Assembly (NCBI GenBank): GCA_041913905.1
Contig: JAYSEK010000009.1
Location: 1-64,000, forward strand
Direction: 5' to 3'
DNA from: Roseateles_B sp041913905
GTDB taxonomy: Bacteria > Pseudomonadota > Gammaproteobacteria > Burkholderiales > Burkholderiaceae_C
DNA length: 64,000 bases
The translations under genes were made by a program, and so were the position numbers. Below the pieces are notes generated by a model, which was given only the letters and a program-made list of their open reading frames with translations, was not told the DNA's origin and searched no databases. Shown here piece after piece: positions 8,892 through 16,490 of the stretch. Every line of letters starts with the position of its first letter. Position 1 is the stretch's first letter.

Positions 8892-10010
8892 TCAGCGCAG
8901 CACGAGATTGTCCCGGTGGATGAGCTCGGGCTCGGCGGCATAGCCCAGCACCGCACCGATCTCGAAGGAAGGCTTGCGGGCGATCAGCCGGGCCTCCGCG
9001 CTGGAGTAGTTGGACAGGCCGCGACCCAGTTCCGCGCCGGCGGGATCGCGCACCGCGATCACGTCGCCGCGATGGAACTCGCCCTGCACCTCGCGCACGC
9101 CGATCGGCAGCAGGCTCTTGCCCTCTTCGCGCAGCTTGAGCGCAGCCCCTGCATCGACGACGACCGCGCCGCGCATCTGCAGGTGATCCAGCATCCATTG
9201 CTTGCGCGCGGCCTGCTTGGCCGTGCTGGCCAGCAGCGCCGTGCCGATGGACTCGCCTTCGGCTAGGCGCAGCAGCACGTCCGGCTCGCGTCCCCAGGCG
9301 ATGATCGTGCTGGCGCCGCTGCCAGCCGCACGCTTGGCTGCCAGGATCTTGGTGATCATGCCGCCTCGGCCGATGCTGGAGCCCGCACCGCCAGCCATGG
9401 CCTCCAGTTCCGGCGTGCCGGCAATGGCCTCGTCAATGAACCGCGCATTCGGATCCTTGCGCGGATCTGCCGAGTACAGGCCCTTCTGATCGGTCAGGAT
9501 GACCAGGGCGTCGGCCTCCACCAGGTTGGCCACCAGGGCGCCCAGGGTGTCGTTGTCGCCGAACTTGATCTCGTCATTGACGACGGTATCGTTCTCGTTG
9601 ATCACCGGCAGCACGCGGTGCTGCAGCAGGGTCAGCAAGGTCGAGCGCGCATTCAGATAGCGCTCGCGATCCGCCAGGTCGGCATGCGTCAGCAGGACCT
9701 GCGCACTGCCCAGCCCCTGCTCGCGCAGCTTGCTCTCGTACATCTGGGCCAGGCCCATCTGCCCGACGGCGGCCGCGGCCTGCAGCTCATGCACCTCCTT
9801 GGGCCGGGACGCCCAGCCCAGGCGCTTCATGCCTTCGGCGATGGCGCCGCTGGAGACCATCACCACCTCGCGGCCCTGCTGGGTCAGCGCGGCCAACTGG
9901 CGGCACCAATTGCCGATGGCATCGGCATCCACGCCCCGGCCTTCGTTGGTCACCAGGCTGGAGCCGACCTTGACGACGATGCGTCGCGCGTCGCGGAGCA
10001 CGGCACTCAT
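8892..10010 (-). CDS. proB: glutamate 5-kinase
   Basis: Phosphorylates glutamate with ATP, the first step of proline synthesis. The 372-residue protein has an amino-acid kinase domain starting RRIVVKVGSSLVT, with NENDTVVNDEIKFGDND in the middle. A C-terminal PUA domain occupies about 280-372. The chosen ATG (10008-10010) overlaps the obgE stop by four bases, so the two genes are translationally linked. The frame is open upstream into obgE, but that part is out of family. proA is not in this window. Confidence 0.96.
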   Translation of the reverse strand: MSAVLRDARRIVVKVGSSLVTNEGRGVDADAIGNWCRQLAALTQQGREVVMVSSGAIAEGMKRLGWASRPKEVHELQAAAAVGQMGLAQMYESKLREQGLGSAQVLLTHADLADRERYLNARSTLLTLLQHRVLPVINENDTVVNDEIKFGDNDTLGALVANLVEADALVILTDQKGLYSADPRKDPNARFIDEAIAGTPELEAMAGGAGSSIGRGGMITKILAAKRAAGSGASTIIAWGREPDVLLRLAEGESIGTALLASTAKQAARKQWMLDHLQMRGAVVVDAGAALKLREEGKSLLPIGVREVQGEFHRGDVIAVRDPAGAELGRGLSNYSSAEARLIARKPSFEIGAVLGYAAEPELIHRDNLVLR

Positions 10011-11086
10011 GAGGCGTCCGCCTCGCCACCGCCCGCCACCGGCGTGAAGCGCACGTCCGGCTCCACATGGTGCTGGTGCTGCGCGGCCACATGCTCGTAG
10101 ATTGCATGGATCAGGGGCTGGCAGCCTTCGCGGGTCAGTGCGGAGATCTCGAAGACCGGGCCCTTCCACTTGTAGCGCTTGATGAAGTCCTTGACCCGCT
10201 TGGCACGCTCCTCCTCGGGCACCATGTCCAGCTTGTTGAGCACCAGCCAGCGCGGCTTCTCGTACAGCGAGGCGTCGTACTTCTTCAGCTCGGCGACGAT
10301 GGCCTTGGCTTCGGCCACGGGGTCGACTTCGGGATCGAAGGGAGCCAGGTCCACCACATGCAGCAGCAGTCGGGTGCGCTGCAGATGGCGCAGGAACTGA
10401 TGACCAAGGCCCGCGCCTTCGGCTGCACCTTCGATCAGGCCGGGGATATCGGCCACGACGAAGCTCTTCTCCGGCGCCACGCGCACCACGCCCAGGTTGG
10501 GGTGCAAGGTCGTGAACGGATAGTCGGCGATCTTCGGCCGCGCATTCGAGATCGCCGAGATCAGCGTGGACTTGCCTGCATTGGGCTGCCCCAGCAGGCC
10601 GACATCGGCCAGCACGCGCAACTCCAGCTTCAGCTTCTTGGCCTCGCCAGGCCAGCCGGGCGTCTTCTGGCGCGGCGCGCGGTTGGTACTGCTCTTGAAG
10701 TGCAGGTTGCCGAAACCGCCGTCGCCGCCCTTGGCAATCAGCACCTTCTCGCCAGGCTCCAGCAGCTCGGCAATGACCGCCCCCGTCTCCAGGTCCGTGA
10801 TGATGGTGCCCACAGGCATGCGCAGCACGATGTCGTCGGCCGCAGCGCCGTATTGGTCAGAGCCGCGCCCTGCCTCGCCGTTGCGCGCCTCATGACGGCG
10901 TGCATAGCGGTAGTCGATCAGGGTGTTCAGGTTCAGATCGCCGACGGCATACACGCTGCCACCGCGACCGCCATCGCCACCATCCGGACCGCCGAAGGGA
11001 ATGAATTTTTCGCGGCGGAAGCTGGCACAGCCGGCACCACCATTGCCGGCTACTACGTCGATGGTGGCTTCGTCTACGAACTTCAT
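10007..11086 (-). CDS. obgE: Obg-family GTPase
   Basis: An essential GTPase of 50S ribosome assembly and stress control. In this 359-residue protein the glycine-rich Obg fold (residues 1-158) precedes the G domain, with G1 GQPNAGKS at 166-173, G3 DIPGLIEGA and G4 NKLD. The start at 11086 matches the family N terminus MKFVDEATIDVVAGNGG. The frame is open 26 codons further upstream without similarity. It follows rplU-rpmA, its usual neighbours, with a terminator-like hairpin between. Confidence 0.97.
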   Translation of the reverse strand: MKFVDEATIDVVAGNGGAGCASFRREKFIPFGGPDGGDGGRGGSVYAVGDLNLNTLIDYRYARRHEARNGEAGRGSDQYGAAADDIVLRMPVGTIITDLETGAVIAELLEPGEKVLIAKGGDGGFGNLHFKSSTNRAPRQKTPGWPGEAKKLKLELRVLADVGLLGQPNAGKSTLISAISNARPKIADYPFTTLHPNLGVVRVAPEKSFVVADIPGLIEGAAEGAGLGHQFLRHLQRTRLLLHVVDLAPFDPEVDPVAEAKAIVAELKKYDASLYEKPRWLVLNKLDMVPEEERAKRVKDFIKRYKWKGPVFEISALTREGCQPLIHAIYEHVAAQHQHHVEPDVRFTPVAGGGEADAS

Positions 11087-11162
11087 GTCTTGCTTCTCGG
11101 GCTCAGGGAAGGAGCCATGGTAAGGCAGGCCCGCAATCGGGGCGCACCGGGCTTGCAGCCGC

Positions 11163-11193
11163 AAAAAACAAAGCCCCGGGCATGCCGGGGCTC
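11163..11193 (-). terminator. Rho-independent terminator of the rplU-rpmA operon
   Basis: Read on the minus strand: AGCCCCGG, loop CATG, CCGGGGCT, then TTGTTTTTTG. It lies between rpmA and obgE, so obgE-proB either has its own promoter or depends on read-through. Confidence 0.85.
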
Positions 11194-11263
11194 AGTCTGA
11201 ACGCTCAGTTTGAACGGTGTGGCCGGCTGCTGCCACCGCACCGCATCGGTCAGGTCAGAAGAC

Positions 11264-11521
11264 TCAGACCGGCGTCACGACCACGGTCGAGCGATTGTTC
11301 TCGCCCTTGGTGGTGAAGGACACGGTGCCGTCGATCAGAGCGAACAGCGTGTGGTCCTTGCCCATGCCGACGTTGGAGCCGGCGTGGAACTTGGTGCCGC
11401 GCTGACGCACGATGATGGAGCCGGCCGAGATGGCCTGGCCGCCGTACACCTTCACGCCCAGCATCTTCGGTTTGGAATCGCGGCCGTTGCGAGTCGAGCC
11501 GCCGCCCTTTTTCTGTGCCAT
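11264..11521 (-). CDS. rpmA: 50S ribosomal protein L27
   Basis: A component of the large subunit near the peptidyl-transferase centre. The 85-residue protein starts MAQKKGGGSTRNGRDS and contains the conserved GSIIVRQRGTKFHAG and VGMGKDHTLFA. It is second in the rplU-rpmA operon, 36 bp after rplU. The operon ends at the hairpin at 11163-11193. Confidence 0.98.
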   Translation of the reverse strand: MAQKKGGGSTRNGRDSKPKMLGVKVYGGQAISAGSIIVRQRGTKFHAGSNVGMGKDHTLFALIDGTVSFTTKGENNRSTVVVTPV

Positions 11522-11557
11522 GGATTACTCCTTGAACTGTTGCGAGAGCGTTGGGGA

Positions 11558-11869
11558 TCAGCCGTTGACCGCGCTGATTTCCAGCTCGGTGTAGGTCTGG
11601 CGATGGCCTTGGCTCTTCTTGTAGTGCTTGCGACGACGCAGCTTGAAGATGCGCACCTTGTCGTGCTTGCCCTGTGCCACCACGGTGGCCTTGACGCTCG
11701 CGCCAGCAACCAAGGGAGTGCCGATCTTCAGCTCGGCGCCGTTACCCACGGCGAGAACTTGATCGATCACGATCTCTTGGCCAACTTCCGCAGCAATCTG
11801 TTCTACCTTGATCTTTTCGCCAGCAGCAACCTTGTATTGCTTGCCACCGGTTTTTATGACCGCGTACAT
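11558..11869 (-). CDS. rplU: 50S ribosomal protein L21
   Basis: A large-subunit protein of 103 residues. It starts MYAVIKTGGKQYKVAAGEKI and contains the conserved KRRKHYKKSQGHRQ.YTEL segment near the C terminus. It heads the rplU-rpmA operon and is divergent from ispB, the classical arrangement. The 117-nt leader predicted from the promoter at 11993-12022 could hold autoregulatory structure, but I do not see a definite one. Confidence 0.98.
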   Translation of the reverse strand: MYAVIKTGGKQYKVAAGEKIKVEQIAAEVGQEIVIDQVLAVGNGAELKIGTPLVAGASVKATVVAQGKHDKVRIFKLRRRKHYKKSQGHRQTYTELEISAVNG

Positions 11870-11992
11870 ATCAGCCCTTTCAATGAAACCACCTGCGCCC
11901 CACCCCCGCCTTCACAACCGAAACACACGATTGGAGGCAAAAGAGCTGTCCGCAGGCCTGAGACTCCGCACGCAATGCGCGCAGAGCCGGCG

Positions 11993-12022
11993 ACTATAGC
12001 ATGAGCACCCACCCTGATTCAA
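11993..12022 (-). promoter_or_regulatory. candidate promoter of rplU-rpmA
   Basis: On the minus strand TTGAAT (12017-12022), an 18-bp spacer and TATAGT (11993-11998) form a plausible sigma-70 promoter. The start would be about 117 nt ahead of rplU. Confidence 0.5.
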
Positions 12023-12116
12023 GTGCCATCCAAGCACCGTGGGCAGCTCCCGACGCAGGCTTCGCCATTGCCGCACAAGGCCGGCGCACAAGCCCGACAC
12101 CTCCTGCCGCCCTTCC

Positions 12117-12122
12117 TATAAT
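12117..12122 (+). promoter_or_regulatory. candidate -10 element for ispB
   Basis: A perfect TATAAT is 28 bp before the GTG chosen as the ispB start. The -35 is weak (CCGACA-like at about 12094). The position argues that codons upstream of 12151 in the same frame are not translated. Confidence 0.45.
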
Positions 12123-12150
12123 CCCGGCTTCGCCCAAAAGTGAGCCCAGA

Positions 12151-13140
12151 GTGCACGCCCTGTCTGCCTCGTCCCCCCTTCAAGAGGTTCTTGCCGCGCT
12201 GGACGCGGACATGCGCGAGGTGGATGCCGTCATCGCCCGCCGCCTGACCTCCGACGTCGCCCTCGTCAACCAGATTGCCGGCTACATCGTCCATGCAGGC
12301 GGCAAGCGCATGCGCCCCAAGCTGGTCCTGCTGTTTGCCAACGCCCTGGGCTTCCAGGGCGCCGAGCGCTTCGAGCTGGCCGCGGTGGTGGAATTCATCC
12401 ACACCGCCACACTGCTGCACGACGATGTGGTCGACGAGTCCTCCCTGCGCCGCGGCAAGCAGACCGCCAACGCCTTGTTCGGCAATGCCGCCAGCGTCCT
12501 GGTCGGAGACTTCCTCTACTCGCGCGCCTTCCAGATGATGGTGTCGACCAACCGGATGCGCGTGCTGGACGTGCTGGCCGAAGCCACCAACGTCATCGCC
12601 GAAGGCGAGGTCCTGCAGCTGATGAACATGCATGACCCGGACATCTCGGTCGAGGACTACCTGCGCGTCATCCGCTACAAGACCGCCAAGCTCTTCGAAG
12701 CCAGCGCACGCCTGGGCGCAGTGCTCGCCGACGCCGACGCCGGCACCGAAGAAGCCTGCGCAGCCTATGGCCGCGCCCTGGGCACGGCCTTCCAGTTGAT
12801 TGACGACGTGCTGGACTACGAAGGCGACACCCAGGCCCTGGGCAAGAACGTGGGCGACGACCTGCGCGAAGGCAAGCCGACCTTGCCCCTGCTGGTGGCC
12901 ATGGAACGCGGCAGCATCGAGCAGCGCGAACTGATCCGCCACGCCATCCAGCACGGCGAGGTGGAGCGCCTGCAGGACATCATCGAGATCGTCCGCGGCA
13001 CCGGCGCCCTGGAAGCCACTCGCGACGCAGCGCGCCTAGAGGCTGAACATGCCCGCGAAAAACTTTCGCTGCTGCCTCTTAACAAGTGGCAAGAAGCTCT
13101 GCTAGAATTCGCCTTTCTGTCGGTGAACAGATCCCACTGA
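12151..13140 (+). CDS. ispB: octaprenyl/polyprenyl diphosphate synthase
   Basis: A trans-prenyltransferase that makes the ubiquinone side chain from FPP and IPP. The two aspartate-rich motifs, DDVVD at 91-95 and DDVLDYEGD near 218, and the GGKRMRPKL substrate-binding segment are all present. The open frame runs from 12001, but the TATAAT at 12117-12122 and the family length favour the GTG at 12151 (329 residues). It is divergent from rplU and upstream of the tRNA-Pro gene that carries the integrated element. Confidence 0.92.
   Translation: MHALSASSPLQEVLAALDADMREVDAVIARRLTSDVALVNQIAGYIVHAGGKRMRPKLVLLFANALGFQGAERFELAAVVEFIHTATLLHDDVVDESSLRRGKQTANALFGNAASVLVGDFLYSRAFQMMVSTNRMRVLDVLAEATNVIAEGEVLQLMNMHDPDISVEDYLRVIRYKTAKLFEASARLGAVLADADAGTEEACAAYGRALGTAFQLIDDVLDYEGDTQALGKNVGDDLREGKPTLPLLVAMERGSIEQRELIRHAIQHGEVERLQDIIEIVRGTGALEATRDAARLEAEHAREKLSLLPLNKWQEALLEFAFLSVNRSH
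13079..13108 (+). promoter_or_regulatory. candidate promoter of the tRNA-Pro gene
   Basis: TTAACA (13079-13084), an 18-bp spacer and TAGAAT (13103-13108) lie inside the 3' end of ispB. The tRNA starts about 200 bp downstream, so a 5' leader would have to be processed. Confidence 0.4.
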
Positions 13141-13314
13141 AGACTGCAGCAGGACAAGCAGAAGCGAAACAAGGGCAGAGAAGCAAGGGCAGAGTAAGTG
13201 CCTTTTAAGCGCCTTTGACCTTTGAGCCTTTGAAATGCCAGGTTGGCATGCGCGAAGCACTGCAAGAAGAGCTGCGATAGCCTTGAGCGGGAACCGAGCA
13301 CGATCAGAACAAAT

Positions 13315-13391
13315 CGGGGTGTAGCTTAGCCTGGTAGAGCGCTACGTTCGGGACGTAGAGGCCGGAGGTTCGAATCCTCTCACCCCGACCA
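13315..13391 (+). tRNA. tRNA-Pro (anticodon CGG)
   Basis: A 77-nt gene with the CCA end encoded. The acceptor stem CGGGGTG pairs with CACCCCG. The anticodon stem CTACG/CGTAG encloses the loop TTCGGGA, giving anticodon CGG, and the T loop is TTCGAAT. The 3' part from base 31 onwards is the attachment site of the integrated element, and its copy is at 51229. The gene remains intact because the element supplies the same 3' sequence. Confidence 0.96.
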
Positions 13392-13392
13392 G
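13345..13392 (+). repeat. left attachment site (attL), 48-bp direct repeat
   Basis: Identical base for base to 51229-51276. It starts in the anticodon arm of tRNA-Pro, covers the T arm, acceptor 3' strand and CCA, and ends one base past the tRNA. This is the typical core of a tyrosine-integrase site in a tRNA gene. Confidence 0.93.
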
Positions 13393-13405
13393 ACAAAAAG
13401 CGGAA

Positions 13406-13440
13406 AAGCCCAAGTGAATCAAGCACTTGGGCTTTTTTGC
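13406..13440 (+). terminator. Rho-independent terminator after tRNA-Pro
   Basis: AAGCCCAAGTG, a short loop, CACTTGGGCTT and then TTTTGCTTTT. It lies inside the left end of the element, so the element brings its own terminator for the restored tRNA. The ancestral one is probably at 51340-51368. Confidence 0.9.
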
Positions 13441-13485
13441 TTTTGATCGGCATTCATGTCGTTTCAAAGCAAATTTCCTGGGCCG

Positions 13486-13505
13486 GTGTCCCAAATTTGT
13501 CCCAA
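13486..13505 (+). repeat. 20-bp subterminal direct repeat, left copy
   Basis: GTGTCCCAAATTTGTCCCAA, identical and in the same orientation at 51159-51178. It lies 93 bp inside attL. It is itself built from two near-copies of TGTCCCAA. The position suits an arm-type integrase binding site. Confidence 0.75.
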
Positions 13506-13555
13506 GGCTTCACATGGGCATGAATGGCTGCACGGAGGCGGCGCCGGCTTAGCCT

Positions 13556-13584
13556 TTGACAGCCTGGAAATTGCTCGCTACTGT
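13556..13584 (+). promoter_or_regulatory. sigma-70-like promoter at the left end of the element
   Basis: A perfect TTGACA (13556-13561), a 17-bp spacer and TACTGT (13579-13584). It would start transcription at about 13591 and drive the membrane protein-AlpA-RepA-recombinase string. Confidence 0.6.
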
Positions 13585-13595
13585 CATGCACAACC

Positions 13596-13970
13596 ATGTG
13601 CATGCTGCCCTACCTTCGAGCCACCAAGCAGGCACGCCAGATTGTGCGAGCGCTGGCTATGGACATGGGCTGGCGGTTCACGGCAGTTGGCGCATTGCTC
13701 GCCGTGCTCATGTTTTGGGTCGTCCCGCATGCACCTGATTCGATCTCGGCGTCCCTGACGCAGCTCATGGGAAGCTGGGTGCTGGCTTGCATTCTTGGCA
13801 CGCTGGCCGCGATCTTTTGTGCCTGGGTGCCGGCACACGACGAGCTGATCCGCCGCAAGAACGAGCCCTACTACGAGGGCATTCGCGTCCGCTGGGCTGC
13901 GCGGGTCGATGAGATCGCTTCTGCCCCACTTCTCCGGGCCACCCCACCGCCCCGCGCCCGCCATCGCTGA
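13596..13970 (+). CDS. small membrane protein of the element backbone, unknown function
   Basis: A 124-residue protein with two clear transmembrane helices (about residues 27-45 and 58-78). A charged cytoplasmic segment containing AHDELIRRKNEPYYEGIRVRW follows, and the tail is Pro- and Arg-rich. It lies directly behind the TTGACA/TACTGT promoter. Because the predicted RNA start is only about 5 bases before the ATG at 13596, translation may begin at a later ATG (13602, 13653 or 13659). The gene heads the backbone string leading to repA. I do not recognise the family. Confidence 0.6.
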   Translation: MCMLPYLRATKQARQIVRALAMDMGWRFTAVGALLAVLMFWVVPHAPDSISASLTQLMGSWVLACILGTLAAIFCAWVPAHDELIRRKNEPYYEGIRVRWAARVDEIASAPLLRATPPPRARHR

Positions 13971-14029
13971 ACTTGCGTCGCAGCGCGCACATGCGCTGCC
14001 ATGGCGACCCTGTCGCCCAACGCTTCGCG

Positions 14030-14380
14030 ATGGTGAAGAAGATGACCAAACACGCAGCCACCCAGACTGGTGGCGTACCTACCTGCCTTCACATTGAAAA
14101 AGTGTCGGCCATGATCGGCAAGACTGAGACCACGATCCGGACTTGCGCGACCAACGAGAAATACAAACACCTGATCCCCAAGCCGTTCAAGATGCCGCAC
14201 AGCCGGCGCTTGTGTTGGTGGGAGCATGAGGTTCTGGCCTGGATTGAGTCCAACCGCCCTGCGGAGCCACCACCGGTGAAGCGACCGCGCGGGCGCCCGA
14301 CCAAAGTGGAACAACTGGCCCGAGAACGCTGGGCCGAAACCGCCAAAGCGCGGCGGGATGCCGAAGGGGGTTCGAAGTGA
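14030..14380 (+). CDS. AlpA-like DNA-binding regulator
   Basis: A 116-residue basic protein. Residues about 15-70 (HIEKVSAMIGKTETTIR ... WWEHEVLAWIESNR) fit the winged-helix fold of AlpA/excisionase-type proteins, which choose between integration and excision or activate transcription. An AT-hook-like KRPRGRPTK follows, then a charged tail. The frame is open from 13973. I chose ATG 14030, and ATG 14042 is also possible. Its stop overlaps the GTG start of repA, so the two are coupled. Its place between the attachment site and repA suits control of excision or of replication. Confidence 0.7.
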   Translation: MVKKMTKHAATQTGGVPTCLHIEKVSAMIGKTETTIRTCATNEKYKHLIPKPFKMPHSRRLCWWEHEVLAWIESNRPAEPPPVKRPRGRPTKVEQLARERWAETAKARRDAEGGSK

Positions 14381-15333
14381 GCCCCCAAATGCCACCCCAT
14401 TTCAGCAGTGCAAACGCTACGCCCTCGCTGCCTCGTGCAACGCGCAAGCTACTCGAGACCGGCGTCGCGATTCAGATGCAGCCGCCGAGCAAGCAGGACT
14501 TCATGTTCTGCCACTCCATCCTGGCGCAGCTTTGCCTGCCCAGGGTCAGGATCGACGGTCGCGAGTTTCATCAGCGCTCAGGCGCGGCGTGGATCAGCCT
14601 CCAGGCAGGCATGCTCGACGAAGGTGCGGGGCCGGTCTGGCAGCCCGTGCCTCACGGCGTAATGGCCCGCCTGCTGCTCATGTGCGTCTGCACTTACGCC
14701 GTGCGCTACCGCAAGCACGATATCGACGTTGAGGACAGGGCCGCAGGCTTGCTCAAACGCCTCCAGTACGACTTGCAGGGCTGGCGATACAGCACGCTAC
14801 GCCAGCAACTGCACGCCTGGGCCGCGTGCCGACTGCAGCTGGGCTTTCAAGGGCATACGGTGAACAGTCAGCCCATCCACCAGTTCGATGCGTGGCTACC
14901 TCGCGCATCCGGCGCCGACGGCCGATGGCCCAAGGTGCTGCAGCTCAGCCAGGAGTTCTATGCAGAGATCGTCGAGCACGGCGTGCCGCTGGACCGGCGA
15001 GCGGTCACCGCCCTCAAGGGATCCACCCTGGCCTTGGACATCTACGTCTGGCTGGCCTACCGCCTGCATCAAGTCGGTCGACAGTCGGTCCATGTGTCTT
15101 GGCTGGCCTTGATGCGGCAATTTGCGCACTCACCGACAGGACGCCATGCCGTGCAGACTTTCCAGCGCTGCTTTCTCCATGCACTGCGGCAGGCCTTGGT
15201 GGTCTACCCCGGCGCGCGAGTCACGCTCTCCGAAGGCGGCATCAACTTGCTTCACTCGCAGCCGCCCATCCCCAGGTCGGCCCTCAATGCGCTGAAAAAG
15301 GAAGCCGGAACACAGGGAGGCCCCCATGGATGA
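14377..15333 (+). CDS. plasmid-type replication initiator, RepA_C family
   Basis: A 318-residue protein resembling the plasmid-encoded RepA family. Characteristic stretches are SILAQLCLPR near residue 48, WPKVLQLSQEFYAEIVEHGVPL near 185-205 (key residues S, F, Y, E), and LKGSTLALDIYVWLAYRLH with the SxxALDxYxWLAYR core. Family members bind iterons and open plasmid origins. The GTG start overlaps the AlpA-like gene (GTGA) and follows a GGGGG tract. No partition genes are adjacent. Its likely target is the iteron-like region at 49835-50038, which becomes nearby when the element is circular. Confidence 0.82.
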   Translation: MSPQMPPHFSSANATPSLPRATRKLLETGVAIQMQPPSKQDFMFCHSILAQLCLPRVRIDGREFHQRSGAAWISLQAGMLDEGAGPVWQPVPHGVMARLLLMCVCTYAVRYRKHDIDVEDRAAGLLKRLQYDLQGWRYSTLRQQLHAWAACRLQLGFQGHTVNSQPIHQFDAWLPRASGADGRWPKVLQLSQEFYAEIVEHGVPLDRRAVTALKGSTLALDIYVWLAYRLHQVGRQSVHVSWLALMRQFAHSPTGRHAVQTFQRCFLHALRQALVVYPGARVTLSEGGINLLHSQPPIPRSALNALKKEAGTQGGPHG

Positions 15334-16381
15334 ACGAGTCGAAGCCCTCAAAGCCAAGCTGCTGCAAGCCACGGCCCTGGTGAAGGCAGTGATGCCCTCC
15401 CCTGCGCGACGAACCGGGCGCTCCGCCAACACGGAGCACGACTACCTGAGCTTGGGCCAGCTCTTGCTGCATCGCGCCAAGAGCCACCCGAATGGGCTTG
15501 TCGGCGCGGTGGCAGACACACGCCGCCCCTCAACCTTCCAAAAACGCCTGGCCGCCCTGGCCTTCACGCTGCAGAAACAACACCTGGAGCTGCTGGATCG
15601 CATCATCCGGCCGGTGGAGTCGCTGCTGTTGGACAGCTTGATCGAGACTGCTGAACAACTGCTGGCTGCTTTGACGGCGCTGCAAACGCTTCGCCAGCAA
15701 GGGCTGCGTGGCCCACGCGCTCGGCGAAGGAGCAAGCGCCAAGCGCTTTCGGGGCTGCCAGCAGACTGGCGCGAGCAGCTGTGCCTGCGCGGCAGGGACG
15801 GGCGCTACGGCGCGGCTCTGCTCGTGGCTGCATTGACGGGGTGTCGGCCTGCTGAGTTGGTGACAGGGATCAGGGTTTGGCGAGGGCCAAATGCAGCCTC
15901 CCAGGAAGCTGCACTCCACATCGAGGTAAAAGGCGCCAAGGTCAAGCGCGAGCAAGGGCAACCGCTTCGCCGCCTGACGTACTCCGCCGAAGACCCGCAC
16001 CCCTTGCTGCAGATGCTCATGGCGCTCGCCCCCGCAACGCCCGACGCCCCGCTTGTCGTCCAAGTTGAAAGCGCCGGTAACTTCTCAGCGGAGGTTCAGC
16101 GTTTGGCAGCGTGCTTGTGGCCTTCTCACCCGCAGGCTGTGACGGGGTACTGCCTCCGCCACCAATGGAGTGCCGATGCCAAGCGGAACGGAGACGCAGA
16201 CGCGGTCAGCCGAGGGCTGGGCCACCTATCCCGAAAGACTCAGAGGGTCTACGGCACCGCATCACAAGGCAAACCGGCGCATCGGCTAAAGCCACTGCGT
16301 ATCGAGGCAGAGAGACCGGTCAAAGGCACAGCGCCTGACGTGGCGCCTACCGATCCCGACGAACCGGAGTCCGCAAGCTGA
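15326..16381 (+). CDS. second tyrosine recombinase-like protein, catalytic His replaced
   Basis: A 351-residue protein whose C-terminal half matches the tyrosine recombinase fold. Box I is TGCRPAEL with Arg174, a beta-hairpin Lys lies in VKGAKVKR, box II is YCLRH with Arg278, LGH has His300, and the nucleophile Tyr309 is in KTQRVYG. The first His of the HxxR motif is Tyr275, an unusual change, so activity is uncertain. The N-terminal 130 residues are helical and basic. It overlaps the end of repA by eight bases and so belongs to the backbone string. It is distinct from the integrase beside attR, and may resolve dimers or act on another site. Confidence 0.75.
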   Translation: MDERVEALKAKLLQATALVKAVMPSPARRTGRSANTEHDYLSLGQLLLHRAKSHPNGLVGAVADTRRPSTFQKRLAALAFTLQKQHLELLDRIIRPVESLLLDSLIETAEQLLAALTALQTLRQQGLRGPRARRRSKRQALSGLPADWREQLCLRGRDGRYGAALLVAALTGCRPAELVTGIRVWRGPNAASQEAALHIEVKGAKVKREQGQPLRRLTYSAEDPHPLLQMLMALAPATPDAPLVVQVESAGNFSAEVQRLAACLWPSHPQAVTGYCLRHQWSADAKRNGDADAVSRGLGHLSRKTQRVYGTASQGKPAHRLKPLRIEAERPVKGTAPDVAPTDPDEPESAS

Positions 16382-16414
16382 TCCGACAGGGCTAATTAGG
16401 GTAAAAATCGAGTT

Positions 16415-16467
16415 ATTGGGGCAATGAAGATCAAACATACCCCAATTTGCAGTAGTATTACCCCATT
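16415..16467. promoter_or_regulatory. cluster of three ATTGGGG-type operator-like repeats before the Fic gene
   Basis: ATTGGGGCA (16415-16423, plus), TACCCCAAT (16438-16446, the same motif on minus) and TACCCCATT (16459-16467, minus, one mismatch). The first two form an inverted repeat. The cluster ends 23 bp before the Fic start, in an AT-richer stretch. It probably binds a regulator of the fic-mod-res operon. Confidence 0.5.
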
Positions 16468-16490
16468 CTTCCTCGTCCGGATGCTGCTGC

